Part shown: positions 16,353 through 26,789 of the stretch, piece by piece
Numbering within the stretch: position 1 is the stretch's first letter
How the letters are laid out: every line of letters starts with the position of its first letter
NCBI GenBank assembly: GCA_016218765.1
Contig: JACRCZ010000049.1
Coordinates: forward strand, 45,121 to 109,120
Reading direction: 5' to 3'
Length of the DNA stretch: 64,000 bases
DNA from: Deltaproteobacteria bacterium
Lineage (GTDB): Bacteria > Myxococcota_A > Polyangia > DRWM01 > JAAZOP01
The notes under the pieces: model-generated
Told to the model about the DNA's origin: nothing
The model's input: only the letters and a program-made list of their open reading frames with translations
Database searches by the model: none
Program-made: the position numbers and the translations under genes

Positions 16353-17114
16353 TCACAACACCCAGGGGATCAGCGCCTTGCGCTCCGGGGGGTAGTCCGC
16401 GAACGTCTTGCGGTACCAGCGGCGGTGGGAGATCGCGCGCGGGACGAGGTTGGCGGCCGTCCAGACGGCGAAGGCGATGCCGCCCAGCGACCACGTGAAC
16501 AGCGCCCACCCGAACCACTCCATCAGCTCGCCCAGGTAATTCGGCGAGGCGACCAGCCGGTGCAAGCCCTCGCTCGGAACCTTGTAGCCGGACTCGCCCG
16601 GCTTCCGCAGGCGCCGCAGCACCTCGTCCGAGTGGATGTTGATCGCCATGCCGGCGACGAACAGGGCGACGCCGCAAAGGAAGCGGGGATCGAGCAGCCA
16701 GTCGCGCCCGAGGCGCGGGCCGAGGTCGAAGAGCCAGGCGCCCTGCAGGTAGGCGTTGACCAGGTTGAAGAGCAGCGCGATGCCGACGATCACCAGCGGC
16801 GTGCGCCGGTCGCCGGCGCGCCGGCGGAACGGGAAGACGAACGTGCGCTGCAGGTAGTGCGCCTCCCACAGCACGAGGAAGATCCACGGGACGAGATCCG
16901 CCGTGCGGTCGCCCAGCGCGAAGAGGGCGAGCATCCCGAGCGGCGCGGGGGCCTCCATGAGGACCCAGGCCGCCGTGGAGTGGATGGACGGGCCCCATCC
17001 CCCGCGGCCGTGACGCCCGTACGGCGCCGTGACGAAGAGCAGCAGGACGAACACGGCGGAGCCGATGCCGAGCCAGACCCAGAAGACGAGCCGGTAGAGC
17101 TCTTCGGGGCTCAA
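16353..17114 (-). CDS. steroid 5-alpha-reductase (SRD5A)-like membrane protein
   Basis: A 253-residue protein with six or seven membrane helices. The family signature is clear at the C-terminus: SGYKVPSEGLHRLVASPNY, then LGELMEWFGWALFTWS and the closing YRKTFADYPPERKALIP. The N-terminal part matches the family substrate region (YGRHGRGGWGP, MEAPAP). The family reduces delta-4 double bonds of 3-oxosteroids or enoyl lipids with NADPH. The most likely start is TTG at 17114, overlapping the TGA of the upstream SDR gene by four bases. Since that partner resembles 3-beta-hydroxysteroid dehydrogenases, a joint pathway on a sterol, hopanoid or enoyl lipid is plausible but unproven. Confidence 0.85.
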   Translation of the reverse strand: MSPEELYRLVFWVWLGIGSAVFVLLLFVTAPYGRHGRGGWGPSIHSTAAWVLMEAPAPLGMLALFALGDRTADLVPWIFLVLWEAHYLQRTFVFPFRRRAGDRRTPLVIVGIALLFNLVNAYLQGAWLFDLGPRLGRDWLLDPRFLCGVALFVAGMAINIHSDEVLRRLRKPGESGYKVPSEGLHRLVASPNYLGELMEWFGWALFTWSLGGIAFAVWTAANLVPRAISHRRWYRKTFADYPPERKALIPWVL

Positions 17115-18121
17115 CGTGCGGCCTTCCGCTTCGCCCCCTCGAGCATTCCGGCCTCGCGGAACCACGCGTACGAGTCGGCGATCGTCTCCTCCAGGGGACG
17201 GGCGGAGTAGCCCAGGTCGGTCTGGGCGCGCTCGCTGGAGATCCGCCGGTTGGAGTACTGCAGCGCGTGGAGCGACTCGAAGGTGTACAGCGGGCGCGTC
17301 CGCGTCAGCTTCGCCCAGCCCAGGGCGAAAGGAACGCCGACCTTCGCCAGCCACAAGGGCGACGTGAAGCGCGGCGGCCGGACCCCCGTCACGGACGCCG
17401 CCACGTGCGCCAGCTCCTTGACCGTGCGCCACTTGCCGCCCAGGAGGTAGTTGGTGCCCGTCCGGCCCCGGGTCTCGGCGGCCATCGCGGCGGCGACGAC
17501 ATCGCGCACGTCGACCCAGTCGAACCCGCCGCCCACCAGCGACGGCAGGCGGCGGAAGTACAGGTCGAGGAGCACCTGCCCCAGCCGGGACGGCTTGAAA
17601 TCGAACGGGCCGATGACGGACGTCGGGTGCACGATCACCGCGTCGAGGCCCTTCTTCACTCCGTCCCAGACCTCGCGCTGGCCTGCCGCCTTGGTCTGAT
17701 CGTAGACCGGCGCGCGCCCGCTTTGCTCCAGCGGCCGGCCCTCGTCGAGCTGCTCGAGCAGCGGGATCTGCTCGAAGGCGTGGATCGAGCTGAAGTGGAT
17801 CAGGCGCTTGACCTTGGCGTCCAGGCAGGCCGCGACGACGTTGTGCGGGCCCTCGACGTTGGTCCGGCGCACGCGGCCGTCGGGGTCGCCCTCGATGGTG
17901 ATGATCGCCGCGAGGTGGTACACGACCTCGACGCCTTCCATGGCCGGCCGCAGCGTCGCCGGGTCGAGCACGTCCCCCTTCACCCGCTCGACGTCCAGCC
18001 CCTCCAGTGCCCGCGTGTCGTTGTGGACCAGGGCGCGCACCTTGCGGCCCTGCGCGAGGAGCGCGCGCACGAGGTTGCCGCCGACGTGGCCTGCCGCTCC
18101 GGTGACCAGAACCAGCCCCAT
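17111..18121 (-). CDS. extended SDR, 3-beta-hydroxysteroid dehydrogenase/dihydroflavonol reductase-like
   Basis: A 336-residue NAD(P)-dependent oxidoreductase. The ATG at 18121 begins MGLVLVTGAAGHVGGNLVRA, with the TGxxGxxG cofactor motif. Further features are VVYHLAA, catalytic Ser (RLIHFSSIHAF) and the YDQTK Tyr-Lys pair, then HPTSVIGPFDFKPSRLG and an FDWVDVRDVV motif typical of the 3-beta-HSD, DFR and HpnA group. Its stop overlaps the start of the 5-alpha-reductase-like gene. Together they suggest oxidation or isomerisation at C3 followed by double-bond reduction on a polycyclic or isoprenoid lipid. Substrate identity is inference, and an HpnA-like role in hopanoid modification is the main alternative. 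Confidence 0.88.
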   Translation of the reverse strand: MGLVLVTGAAGHVGGNLVRALLAQGRKVRALVHNDTRALEGLDVERVKGDVLDPATLRPAMEGVEVVYHLAAIITIEGDPDGRVRRTNVEGPHNVVAACLDAKVKRLIHFSSIHAFEQIPLLEQLDEGRPLEQSGRAPVYDQTKAAGQREVWDGVKKGLDAVIVHPTSVIGPFDFKPSRLGQVLLDLYFRRLPSLVGGGFDWVDVRDVVAAAMAAETRGRTGTNYLLGGKWRTVKELAHVAASVTGVRPPRFTSPLWLAKVGVPFALGWAKLTRTRPLYTFESLHALQYSNRRISSERAQTDLGYSARPLEETIADSYAWFREAGMLEGAKRKAAR

Positions 18122-18218
18122 GGACTCGCTTCTCCCTTCCCCCCGCCGGGGGCGGGACAATACGCGCACCGGCCGCCGCCGCGCAACGCCCGGGATTCTC
18201 CCGGCCTGCGCCGCGCCG

Positions 18219-18246
18219 CCACCAGCCACCGGCCACCAGCGACCGG
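18219..18246. repeat. CCACCAG short-period repeat
   Basis: CCACCAGCCACCGG is followed by CCACCAGCGACCGG in the divergent intergenic region. A related string occurs on the opposite strand at 54447-54471. Confidence 0.55.
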
Positions 18247-18287
18247 CCCGTTCGGGCGTCGGCGTGGACATCCGGGGCCGGCGCGAC

Positions 18288-18293
18288 TAGATT
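18288..18293 (+). promoter_or_regulatory. putative -10 element, leaderless start of the GGDEF-EAL gene
   Basis: TAGATT lies 9 nt before the ATG at 18303 with no ribosome binding site between, consistent with a transcript starting at the start codon. No convincing -35 was found. Confidence 0.35.
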
Positions 18294-18302
18294 CCGCCGC
18301 CG

Positions 18303-20137
18303 ATGGACGGGACGAAACCGGCCGGGGTTCGCTGTCGCGACTGCACGGTATTCGAGGCCACTTCGGACGGGATCGTGATCACGGACGTCCAGGGCAACAT
18401 CGTCGAGGTCAACGACGCCTTCTGCCGGATCATGGGGTATTCCTCCGCGGAGGTGCTGGGGCGCAATCCGCGGTTGATGAAGTCCGACCGCCACGGGCCC
18501 GAGTTCTACAAGCAGATGTGGCGCTCGCTCGCGGAGACGGGGGTCTGGCAGGGGGAGGTCTGGGACCGGCGCAAGGACGGCGAGATCTTCCCCAAGTGGA
18601 TCACGATCAACGCCATCAAGGGGCCCGGCGGCCGCGTCACGCACTACCTGGGCGTGTTCAGCGACCTGACGGGCTTCCGCAAGACCGCCGCGGAGCTGGA
18701 GTTGCTCGCCCACTACGACCCGCTGACCGGTCTGCCCAACCGCGTGCTGTTCCGCGAGCGGCTGGCCCACGCCATGGCCCTGGCCCGCCGCGCCTCGCGG
18801 AAGGTCGCCGTGCTCTTCGCCGACCTGGACCAGTTCAAGCCGGTCAACGATACCCTGGGGCACGCGGCGGGCGACGATCTCTTGTGCCAGGTGGCGGCCC
18901 GGCTCGCGGGCTGCCTGCGCGTGTCCGACACGGTCTCGCGACTGGCGGGCGACGAGTTCACGATCCTGCTCGACGAGGTCTCCGGCGCCGGCGACGCGGC
19001 GCGGGTCGCGCGCAAGCTGCTCGACGAGCTGCGGTTCCCGTTCGCGCTGGGCGGCCGGGAGTGGCGCCTGTCCGTGAGCATCGGCATCGCCCTCTATCCG
19101 GACGACGCGACGGGCCTCGACGAGCTGCTGTCGCACGCCGACGCCGCAATGTACCGCGCCAAGGAATCGGGCCGCGACCGCTTCCACTTCTTCTCGCGCT
19201 CCATCCACGCCCGCGCCGCCGCGCATTCCGCCCTGGCGGAGGACCTGCGGCGGGCGATCGACCAGGGCGAGCTGGTGCTGTACTACCAGCCGCAGATCGA
19301 GCCGGTCCGCGGGCGGCTGGTCGGGGTGGAGGCGCTGGTGCGCTGGAACCATCCCCGCCAGGGCCTGCTGCCGCCGGCGAAGTTCATCCCGCTGGCCGAG
19401 GAATCGCGGCAGCTCGGGGCGTGGGGCGACTGGGTGCTGCGCGAGGCCTGCCGGCAGCTCCGGGTGTGGCGCGAGGCCGACCTGCCGCCGCTGCGCGTGG
19501 CCGTGAACGTCGCCGCGCAGCAGTTCGAGGATTCCCGCCTGGTCGACCGCATCGCCGGGTGGCTGATCGAGGAGAAGCTGGAGCCGGGGCAGCTCGAGCT
19601 GGAGATCACGGAATCGGGCGCCATGGCCAATCCGGAGCGGACGGTGGAGCGGCTGCACGAGATGAAGGCCATCGGCATCCGCGCGGCGATCGATGACTTC
19701 GGCACGGGCTACTCGTCGCTGGCCTACCTGCAGCGCTTCAGCGTCGACGCCCTGAAGATCGACCGCTCGTTCCTGCGCGACGTCCCCGAGGACCACGAGA
19801 ACGCCATGCTCTGCGCCGCCATGATCGCGCTGGGCCAGAACCTCGGACTGCGCATCGTGGCCGAGGGCGTCGAAACAAACACGCAGCTCGAGTTCCTGCG
19901 CGAGCGGGGGTGTGACGAGTTGCAGGGCTACCTGTTCGGCCGGCCGGTGCCGGCCGCACAGCTCGACATGCTGCGTCGCACGACGCAGTCCTTCCTGGGC
20001 TCCTCGTCCCCGCGGCTCACGCCGGGCCGCGGGCAGCGGGCCCAGCAGGCCAACGGGGGCCGGACCCGCGTGACGACCCGCCGGCTGCGCGCCGCGCAGC
20101 CCTCGCAGGCTCCCGACGGCGACAGGAGGCGCAACCG

Positions 20138-20141
<4 letters not shown>
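18303..20141 (+). CDS. PAS-GGDEF-EAL cyclic-di-GMP signalling protein
   Basis: A 612-residue cytosolic protein with no membrane segment. An N-terminal PAS domain (about residues 15-130, EATSDGIVITDVQGNIVEVN) precedes a GGDEF domain (about 140-300). Its signature reads RLAGDEF, so the first Gly is Ala, a change seen in active cyclases. The EAL domain (about 315-560) has GVEALVRWNH, ITESG, DDFGTGYSSLAYL, KIDRSF and AEGVE, all expected for metal and c-di-GMP binding. It could make or break c-di-GMP; the EAL half looks intact. A basic C-terminal tail (about 40 residues) runs into the next gene, whose ATG overlaps this stop (ATGA). Confidence 0.92.
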
Positions 20142-21283
<1,142 letters not shown>

Positions 21284-21320
21284 CGCGGTGCCGCGCCTGC
21301 CGCACGGCCAGCGTGTCCGG

Positions 21321-21352
21321 ATCTGACGACGGAGAACTGACAACCGAGAACA
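21321..21352. repeat. GAGAACTGACAACCGAGAAC short-period repeat
   Basis: GAGAACTGACAACCGAGAAC lies between two rightward genes and matches the family found at 2064-2096 and 41391-41424. Confidence 0.6.
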
Positions 21353-21371
21353 GGGCAAACGGCGGAGGACC

Positions 21372-22166
21372 ATGGGAATCGCCAGGTACCGCGTGCGGCC
21401 GCCGGGGACGGCCGAGCTGCCGACGGAGCGGGAGGTTCTGGCCGAGGCCGAGCGGATCCGGGCGGCGGAGGAGGTCGCCAGCTTCGGACGGCGGGAGCGC
21501 AAGAAGGCGCTCGAGGTGCACCGGTTCGCCGAGCAGATCGCATTCGCCCTGCGCGGCGCGCCGCGCTCGCGCCCGCTGACCGTCCTGGACGGCGCCTGCG
21601 GCAAGTCGGTGCTCTCGTTCGTCGCCCGGACGCTCCTGTTGCCGCGCCTCGGCCTGCGCGCCCGCATCGTCGGGGTCGACGAGTCGGCGGAGCGCATCAC
21701 GACGTGCCGGCGCATCGCGCGCAACCTGGGCCTGGACGAGATGGAATTCCACGCCGGCCGGCTGGCCGACGTCCCGCTGCCGCCGCGGATCGACGTCGCC
21801 TGGGCGCTGCACGCGTGCGGCGACGCCACCGACCAGTTCCTCGCCCGGGCCGTCCGGGCGCACGTGCGCTACGTGCTCTGCGTCCCGTGTTGCCACCCGA
21901 AGATCGGCCGCGGCTTCGACGCGCTCGGCCTGCCCGCGTCGGGACGGTTGCGGGCGCGGGTGGGCGACGCGCTGCTCGACTCCGCCCGTTTCCTGCGCCT
22001 GGAGGCCGCCGGCTACCGCGTCGACGCCGTGGACTTCGCCGGCGGCGAGGTCACGCCGCGCAACCTCATGCTGCGGGCCGAGAAGACGGCGAGCGGCCGC
22101 AGCCCCGCGGACGCGGCGGCCCGCCTGGCGCGCCTGGTCGAGCTCTTCCCGGAGCTGGGACGGTAG
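21372..22166 (+). CDS. class I SAM-dependent methyltransferase (Methyltransf_32-like)
   Basis: A 264-residue cytosolic protein. Motif I is LTVLDGACGKSVLSF and the second acidic strand is RIVGVDESAERI. The WALHACGDATDQFL and CVPCCHPK motifs are typical of the methyltransferase_32 group (GSTCD/METTL25-like), whose members include RNA methyltransferases. A charged helix (EVLAEAERIRAAEEVASFGRRERKKALEVH) precedes the catalytic core. The ATG at 21372 has GGAGGAC before it. The target is not predictable; RNA is a reasonable guess from the family. Confidence 0.82.
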   Translation: MGIARYRVRPPGTAELPTEREVLAEAERIRAAEEVASFGRRERKKALEVHRFAEQIAFALRGAPRSRPLTVLDGACGKSVLSFVARTLLLPRLGLRARIVGVDESAERITTCRRIARNLGLDEMEFHAGRLADVPLPPRIDVAWALHACGDATDQFLARAVRAHVRYVLCVPCCHPKIGRGFDALGLPASGRLRARVGDALLDSARFLRLEAAGYRVDAVDFAGGEVTPRNLMLRAEKTASGRSPADAAARLARLVELFPELGR

Positions 22167-22222
22167 CTCCCGGCTCTTGCACATCGGGCCCCCTTCCCGC
22201 AGGATGCGCCGCGGAGGGAACG

Positions 22223-23587
22223 ATGAACACCACGTTCAGCTACGGCGTTCGCATGCTCATGTGCAGCAACTGCGGGGGTCCGCTGCAGGTCCCGCCGACG
22301 GGGGGCAGCGTGCCGTGCCAGTACTGCGGCACCGTGAACCAGATCGCCGTGCGCGACGAACGGGCGCTGGTCGACCTCGCCCACCGCCCGCCGATCAACG
22401 AGGCGGAGCGCCTCCAGCGGCTGCGCTCGCAGGACGGGCGGCCGCTCCTGCCCCCGCCCGCCCTGCAGGGACTGTTCGGCCCGGGAGGCCAGATCCCCCC
22501 CCACCGCATGCAGGAGGCGCTTGCGGTCTGGCAGGGCTCGCGCAACGAGGTGCGGGCAACGGGGAGCTACGAGGCGGCCGAACGGCTGCTCTTCCTCACG
22601 ATGGCCCTGTCCAACATCTTCTCCGTGGGCAAGGACCTCGTGCGCCAGCGCGCGATGTTCGAGACCGCGCTCGAGGCCTTCACCCTGCCCCGCCACCGCC
22701 AGATGATGCTCGGGTTCTTGAGTCGCAATGCCGCCAAGATGGGCGACCTGGCGTCGGCGGAGCGGTGGCTGGGCATGTGCGACCCGCAGCCGGAGGACCT
22801 GGAGTCGGACAGCGCGTACCGGCTCTCCGTCGCCTTCATCGCCACCGCGCGGCAGGACTGGAACCGCGTGCTCCAGGCGCTCGGACCCAACAACACCGAC
22901 GTCCCGATCATGGACGCCTACGACATCCTGGCCGCGATCCTGCGCGCCAACGCCTGGGAGCGCGCCGGCCAGCTCCAGGGCGCCGTGGTCGTGCTCCAGG
23001 AGACGATGCAGAAGGCCGGCGCCCAGGGACGCCTGGCGATCGAGCAGATCCTGCAGGCGAACGCGGAGTGGAACTGGTGCGCCGCCAGCTTCCCCGCGGC
23101 CAACGCGGCCCACGCCGTCGAGGCCGGACACCATGCCGCCGCGTCCCAGGGCGGAGGCGTCGGCACCTTCCTCGTCATCTTCGGCATTCTCATGCTGCTC
23201 GGCGCCGGGGGCGCCATCGTCGCCGGCGCCTCCGGAGGCGGCATGATGGGCTACTCCTGGGCGTTGGGTCCGGGCATCGCGGGGGTCGTCATGCTGCTGG
23301 TCGGACTCCCCATGCGCGCCTCCGGCAAGCGGGCCGCCCGGCTTCGCCTGCACGGCCGGCGCGCGGTCGGACGGGTCCTGGGGATCCAGTCCACCGGCGT
23401 CCGCATCAACAACGTGCCCCAGGTCCGGCTGCACCTCCAGGTCGAGCTGGAAGGCGTCGCGCCCTACCAGGCGAGCACCAAGCTCCTGCTCTCGCCGATG
23501 GCCGCCGCGCAGCTTCAGCCCGGGGCCGCCGTCCCCGTTCGCGTCGATCCCGCCAACCCGCAGGACCTGATCCTGGAAACGGACTGA
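22223..23587 (+). CDS. zinc-ribbon membrane protein with DUF3592-like C-terminus
   Basis: A 454-residue protein with GGAGGG before its ATG at 22223. Residues about 12-38 form a zinc ribbon (CSNCGGPLQVPPTGGSVPCQYC, four Cys). A helical, TPR-like middle (about 95-290, YEAAERLLFLTMALS, RNAAKMGDLASAERWLGMC) follows. Two membrane helices near residues 312-332 and 345-365 precede a C-terminal beta domain (VGRVLGIQSTGVRINNVPQV, PVRVDPANPQDLILE) like DUF3592, which often faces the cytosol or periplasm beside the membrane. Zinc ribbons of this kind usually bind proteins. I do not recognise the full-length family. Confidence 0.8.
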   Translation: MNTTFSYGVRMLMCSNCGGPLQVPPTGGSVPCQYCGTVNQIAVRDERALVDLAHRPPINEAERLQRLRSQDGRPLLPPPALQGLFGPGGQIPPHRMQEALAVWQGSRNEVRATGSYEAAERLLFLTMALSNIFSVGKDLVRQRAMFETALEAFTLPRHRQMMLGFLSRNAAKMGDLASAERWLGMCDPQPEDLESDSAYRLSVAFIATARQDWNRVLQALGPNNTDVPIMDAYDILAAILRANAWERAGQLQGAVVVLQETMQKAGAQGRLAIEQILQANAEWNWCAASFPAANAAHAVEAGHHAAASQGGGVGTFLVIFGILMLLGAGGAIVAGASGGGMMGYSWALGPGIAGVVMLLVGLPMRASGKRAARLRLHGRRAVGRVLGIQSTGVRINNVPQVRLHLQVELEGVAPYQASTKLLLSPMAAAQLQPGAAVPVRVDPANPQDLILETD

Positions 23588-23708
23588 ACGACTCCCGCGC
23601 GGCCGAGCGCTGCGCCGTCGTCCCACGGCGTCTCGAATGTCTCGTCGCGGGACAATCCGGCCACGAATCGCGCGCTTCAAGCCTCCGATACTGTTCGGTT
23701 GTCCACTC

Positions 23709-23723
23709 TGGCACTGATCTTGT
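23709..23723 (+). promoter_or_regulatory. sigma-54-like -24/-12 element upstream of thioredoxin
   Basis: TGGCAC, 5 nt, TTGT matches the TGGCAC-N5-TTGC consensus except that the -12 GC is GT. It lies 45 nt before the thioredoxin start. The mismatch is at a critical base, so this is weak. Confidence 0.25.
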
Positions 23724-23768
23724 GTAGCCGTCGATCGGCAGTTGAGCTCGGACAGGTGGAGGTCGGCG

Positions 23769-24176
23769 ATGGGTATTCTCGGGTGGTTGGGGTTGGACGG
23801 CGGGTGCGAGGCCGAGCCGGTCGCGCTGACGGACGAGAACTTCAAGACCGAGGTCGTCGACTCGGATCTGCCCGTGGTCGTCGACGTCTGGTCACCCGGC
23901 TGCCAGCCCTGCCGGGCGCTCGTGCCGACCATGCGCAAGCTGACGTGCAAGTACGAGGGACGGGTGAAGGTGGCCCACCTCAACGTCGAGACCGCGCCGC
24001 GGGCGGTGTCGGCGATGGGTGTGGCGGCCACTCCGACGGCGTTGTTCATCAAGGACGGGAAGATCCTCGAGCGCGTGGTCGGGCTGCGCGGACAGCACTA
24101 CTACGAGGAGATCATCGAGACCGACCTGCTCGGCCTGGCGCCCCAGGAGGAAGCGCAGCAGGCCGATTTGAACTGA
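23769..24176 (+). CDS. thioredoxin-like protein
   Basis: A 135-residue cytosolic protein. After a short N-terminal extension (MGILGWLGLDGG) a thioredoxin fold runs from about residue 20 (VALTDENFKTEVV) to 120. The active site reads WSPGCQPC, a CxxC with Gln-Pro instead of Gly-Pro, which would shift the redox potential. The cis-Pro is in VAATPTALFIKDGK. It probably reduces disulfides in cytosolic proteins. The ATG at 23769 has GGAGG upstream. The extension and C-terminal QEEAQQADLN tail make it longer than TrxA. No partner genes adjoin. Confidence 0.9.
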   Translation: MGILGWLGLDGGCEAEPVALTDENFKTEVVDSDLPVVVDVWSPGCQPCRALVPTMRKLTCKYEGRVKVAHLNVETAPRAVSAMGVAATPTALFIKDGKILERVVGLRGQHYYEEIIETDLLGLAPQEEAQQADLN

Positions 24177-24503
24177 GGTGTGACGATGCGGGCGTTCTGG
24201 CGGCCGTGGAGTCCGGGTGAGGCACGAAAGCCGCCGTCCCTCGCGTTGCGCCTCGAAGATTCTCGGATGGCGCACGAACCGCGGTCGTCGCCCGCTCCCG
24301 CCGGCACCCATGGTGCCGCGGAGCGACGGGCGGCGTCCCGGGCGTGTTCCTGCACGGCTCCCGCAACAGGATAGTTCACAACTCTACGTTCTCGGATCGT
24401 ACCCCGATCCAACCCACCCAAAACCAAGTCCCACCAAACCGGGGAGCCGTGCGTCCGCTGATCCGTCGACCGGTGCGGTCGGACTCTGCTAGGCTCTGCG
24501 GCC
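24177..24503. other. intergenic region without a gene
   Basis: These 327 nt between thioredoxin and the OPT transporter hold no convincing ORF. Visible are a 7-bp inverted repeat with 3-nt loop at 24302-24318 (CGGCACC/GGTGCCG, no T-tract), a patch of lower GC with A and C runs at about 24370-24440, and a promoter-like pair directly before the transporter. Confidence 0.6.
24466..24495 (+). promoter_or_regulatory. putative leaderless promoter of the OPT transporter
   Basis: TCGACC and TAGGCT are spaced by 18 nt. The -10 ends 8 nt before the ATG and no Shine-Dalgarno sequence exists between them. Confidence 0.4.
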
Positions 24504-26525
24504 ATGGACGAGCAGCCGACGAAGCCCCCGGCGGGTCTCCCGGAGAACGCGTTTCGCGAGCTGAAGGACGGCGAGAAGTACGTCCCGACGATCCCCGACG
24601 AGAAGGGCGTGCCGGAGGTCACCCGCCGCTCGATCGTCATCGGGCTGGGGATGGCGGTGTTCTTCTCGGCCGCGGTCGCCTACCTGACGCTCAAGCTCGG
24701 CCAGGGCCTGGAAGCCGCGATCCCGATCGCCATTCTGGCCATCGGCTTCTCGCAGCTCTTCCGGCGCAAGAGCACGCTCCTGGAGAACGTGAACATCGTC
24801 GTCCTGGGGGCCACGAGCGGCATCATCGTCGGCGGCAGCGTGTTCGTCATGCCGGCGATCTACATCCTCGGCATCGAGGAGCACTCGAGCTTCTTCCAGA
24901 TCTTCGTCGTTCCGCTCCTGGGCGCCGTCCTGGGCGTGCTCTTCCTCATCCCGTTCCGCCGCTACTTCGTGGCGCAGATGCACGGCAAGCTGCCGTTCCC
25001 CGAGGCGACGGCGACGACGGAGGTGCTCGTCGCGGGCGAGAAGGGCGGCAGCCAGGCGATGGTGCTCGTGCAGTCGATGATCATCGGCGGCGTGTACGAC
25101 GCCCTGGTGGCCGTGCGGGCCTGGGCCGAGAACTTCACCACGGAGGCGGTCGGGTTCCTCTCGCCGCTGACGCACAAGGTCAAGGCCGTCTTCGCGCTCA
25201 ACACCACCGCGGCGATCGCCGGCCTGGGGTACCTCATCGGCGTGCGCTACGCGGCGATGATCCTCGCCGGCTCGCTGCTCTCCTGCTTCGTCATCGTGCC
25301 GATCTTCGCCCACCTGGGGCAGTTCATGGTCGTCCCGATCCAGCCCGGCGATCCGCTCCTGGCCTGCCAGTCGGCGGTGGACATCTTCGACAACTACGCG
25401 CGCAAGATCGGCATCGGCGCCATCTTCGCCGCCGGCATCATCTCCATCATCCGCATGCTGCCGATCATCGGCCAGGCCTTCGGCAAGGCATTCGGGGAGA
25501 TGTTCCGGAAGCGCGACCCGGGGGCGGCGCAGGTCGAGGCGCCGCGTGTCGACCGCGACATCTCGATGAAGACCGTCGTGCTCATGATGCTCGGCATCGC
25601 CGCCATCCTCTGGTTCTACATCCGCTTCTCGGTGCTGCCCGACGTGGGGAGCCCGAACGCCGTGACCACCGTCTCCGTGGTCATGATCTACCTCGTCTCG
25701 TTCCTCTTCGCCGCCGTCTCCGCCTGGGCCATCGCGATGATCAGCGTCACGCCGATCTCCGGCATGACGCTCACGACGCTGCTGCTTTCCGCCATCGTCC
25801 TCACGCGCCTGGGCCTCAAGGGCGAGCTGGGGATGCTGGCCATGCTGCTCATCGGGGGCGTCGTCTGCACCGCACTCTCCATGACCGGCTCGCTCGTCAC
25901 CCAGTTCAAGATGGGCTACTGGCTCGGCTCGACCCCGCGGATCATCCAGTGGGGCAACATCCTGGCCTCGATCGTCTCCGCCGTCGTCGTCACCGCCGTG
26001 ATCCTGCTGTTCGACCAGGTGTACGGCTTCGAGAACCGCGACCTTCTGCCCGCACCGCAACCCAACGCGATGGCGGAGGTCGCCCGCAGCGTGATGCAAT
26101 CGGCGAACGTGCCGTGGTTCCTCTACGGCATCGGCGCGGCGATCGCCGTGCTCATCGAGATGCTGGGCGTCTCCGCCCTCGCCGTGGCGCTCGGCATGTA
26201 CATCCCCATCGAATACAACTCGCCGATCATCTGCGGCGCGCTCGTCGCGCACTTCGTCAAGAAGAGCGGCGGCAAGGCGAACGAGAAGCTCGGGCAGGCC
26301 CGCTACGACCGCGGCCTGCTCGTCTCCTCCGGCCTCATCGCCGGCGGCGCGATGGTCGGCGTCCTGGCGGCCCTGCTGCGCTGGCTCGAGGCCCAGACCG
26401 GCGCGCACGTCGTCCCCGACCTCGGCAACGTCGGCCCCTTCGGCAACTGGCTCGGCCTCGGCACCTTCGTCGCCCTCTGCGGGTACATGTACTGGGACTC
26501 GCGGCGCGCGAAGGTGGGCGGATAG
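24504..26525 (+). CDS. OPT-family oligopeptide transporter
   Basis: A 673-residue polytopic inner-membrane protein with about 14-16 hydrophobic helices. The N-terminal FRELKDGEKYVPTIPDEKG, the LGQGLEAAIPIAI segment and the PFPEATATTEVL motif are typical of the bacterial OPT branch (TIGR00728/TIGR00733). LGMYIPIEYNSPIICGALVA and the NEKLGQARYDRGLLVSSGLIAGGA region near the C-terminus also fit. Family members take up oligopeptides or metal-chelate compounds using the proton gradient. The substrate cannot be predicted. The gene appears monocistronic, with a likely leaderless start and a TAG stop. Confidence 0.94.
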   Translation: MDEQPTKPPAGLPENAFRELKDGEKYVPTIPDEKGVPEVTRRSIVIGLGMAVFFSAAVAYLTLKLGQGLEAAIPIAILAIGFSQLFRRKSTLLENVNIVVLGATSGIIVGGSVFVMPAIYILGIEEHSSFFQIFVVPLLGAVLGVLFLIPFRRYFVAQMHGKLPFPEATATTEVLVAGEKGGSQAMVLVQSMIIGGVYDALVAVRAWAENFTTEAVGFLSPLTHKVKAVFALNTTAAIAGLGYLIGVRYAAMILAGSLLSCFVIVPIFAHLGQFMVVPIQPGDPLLACQSAVDIFDNYARKIGIGAIFAAGIISIIRMLPIIGQAFGKAFGEMFRKRDPGAAQVEAPRVDRDISMKTVVLMMLGIAAILWFYIRFSVLPDVGSPNAVTTVSVVMIYLVSFLFAAVSAWAIAMISVTPISGMTLTTLLLSAIVLTRLGLKGELGMLAMLLIGGVVCTALSMTGSLVTQFKMGYWLGSTPRIIQWGNILASIVSAVVVTAVILLFDQVYGFENRDLLPAPQPNAMAEVARSVMQSANVPWFLYGIGAAIAVLIEMLGVSALAVALGMYIPIEYNSPIICGALVAHFVKKSGGKANEKLGQARYDRGLLVSSGLIAGGAMVGVLAALLRWLEAQTGAHVVPDLGNVGPFGNWLGLGTFVALCGYMYWDSRRAKVGG

Positions 26526-26586
26526 GACACGGATCTCCCGGCCCCCTCGCCCGTAGGAAGCCTCGCTCGTTGGGAGGCGATCGACA

Positions 26587-26787
26587 ATGACGAAATGGTG
26601 GACGAGGAACGCGAAACGGGCGTGGCGGACCGCGCCGGAGGATCTACTGCGCGGCATCCTGGAGGCGAGCCGCCGGGCGTCGCCCGTGATGGTCACGGCC
26701 GCGATGGGCAATCTCCCCGGCAACGGCCCGATGCTCCACTGTTTTCCCGCCATGACCCCGGGCTGGACGCTCGAGAGGAGGGCCTGA
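26587..26787 (+). CDS. possible 66-aa protein upstream of the DsbA-like gene
   Basis: A 66-residue ORF with GGGAGG about 9 nt before its ATG and a TGA that ends 2 nt before the GTG of the DsbA-like gene. The product starts MTKWWTRNAKRAWR and has a Gly/Pro/Met-rich middle (AMGNLPGNGPMLHCFPAM). Base composition is coding-like. The tight spacing suggests translational coupling, perhaps as a leader that delivers ribosomes to the weak GTG start. I recognise no family; it could instead be a chance ORF. Confidence 0.45.
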   Translation: MTKWWTRNAKRAWRTAPEDLLRGILEASRRASPVMVTAAMGNLPGNGPMLHCFPAMTPGWTLERRA

Positions 26788-26789
26788 CC

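Noticed and set aside
24302..24318. Operator or terminator from CGGCACC/GGTGCCG
   Set aside because: No T-tract and no link to a promoter; such 7-bp palindromes arise by chance in GC-rich DNA.
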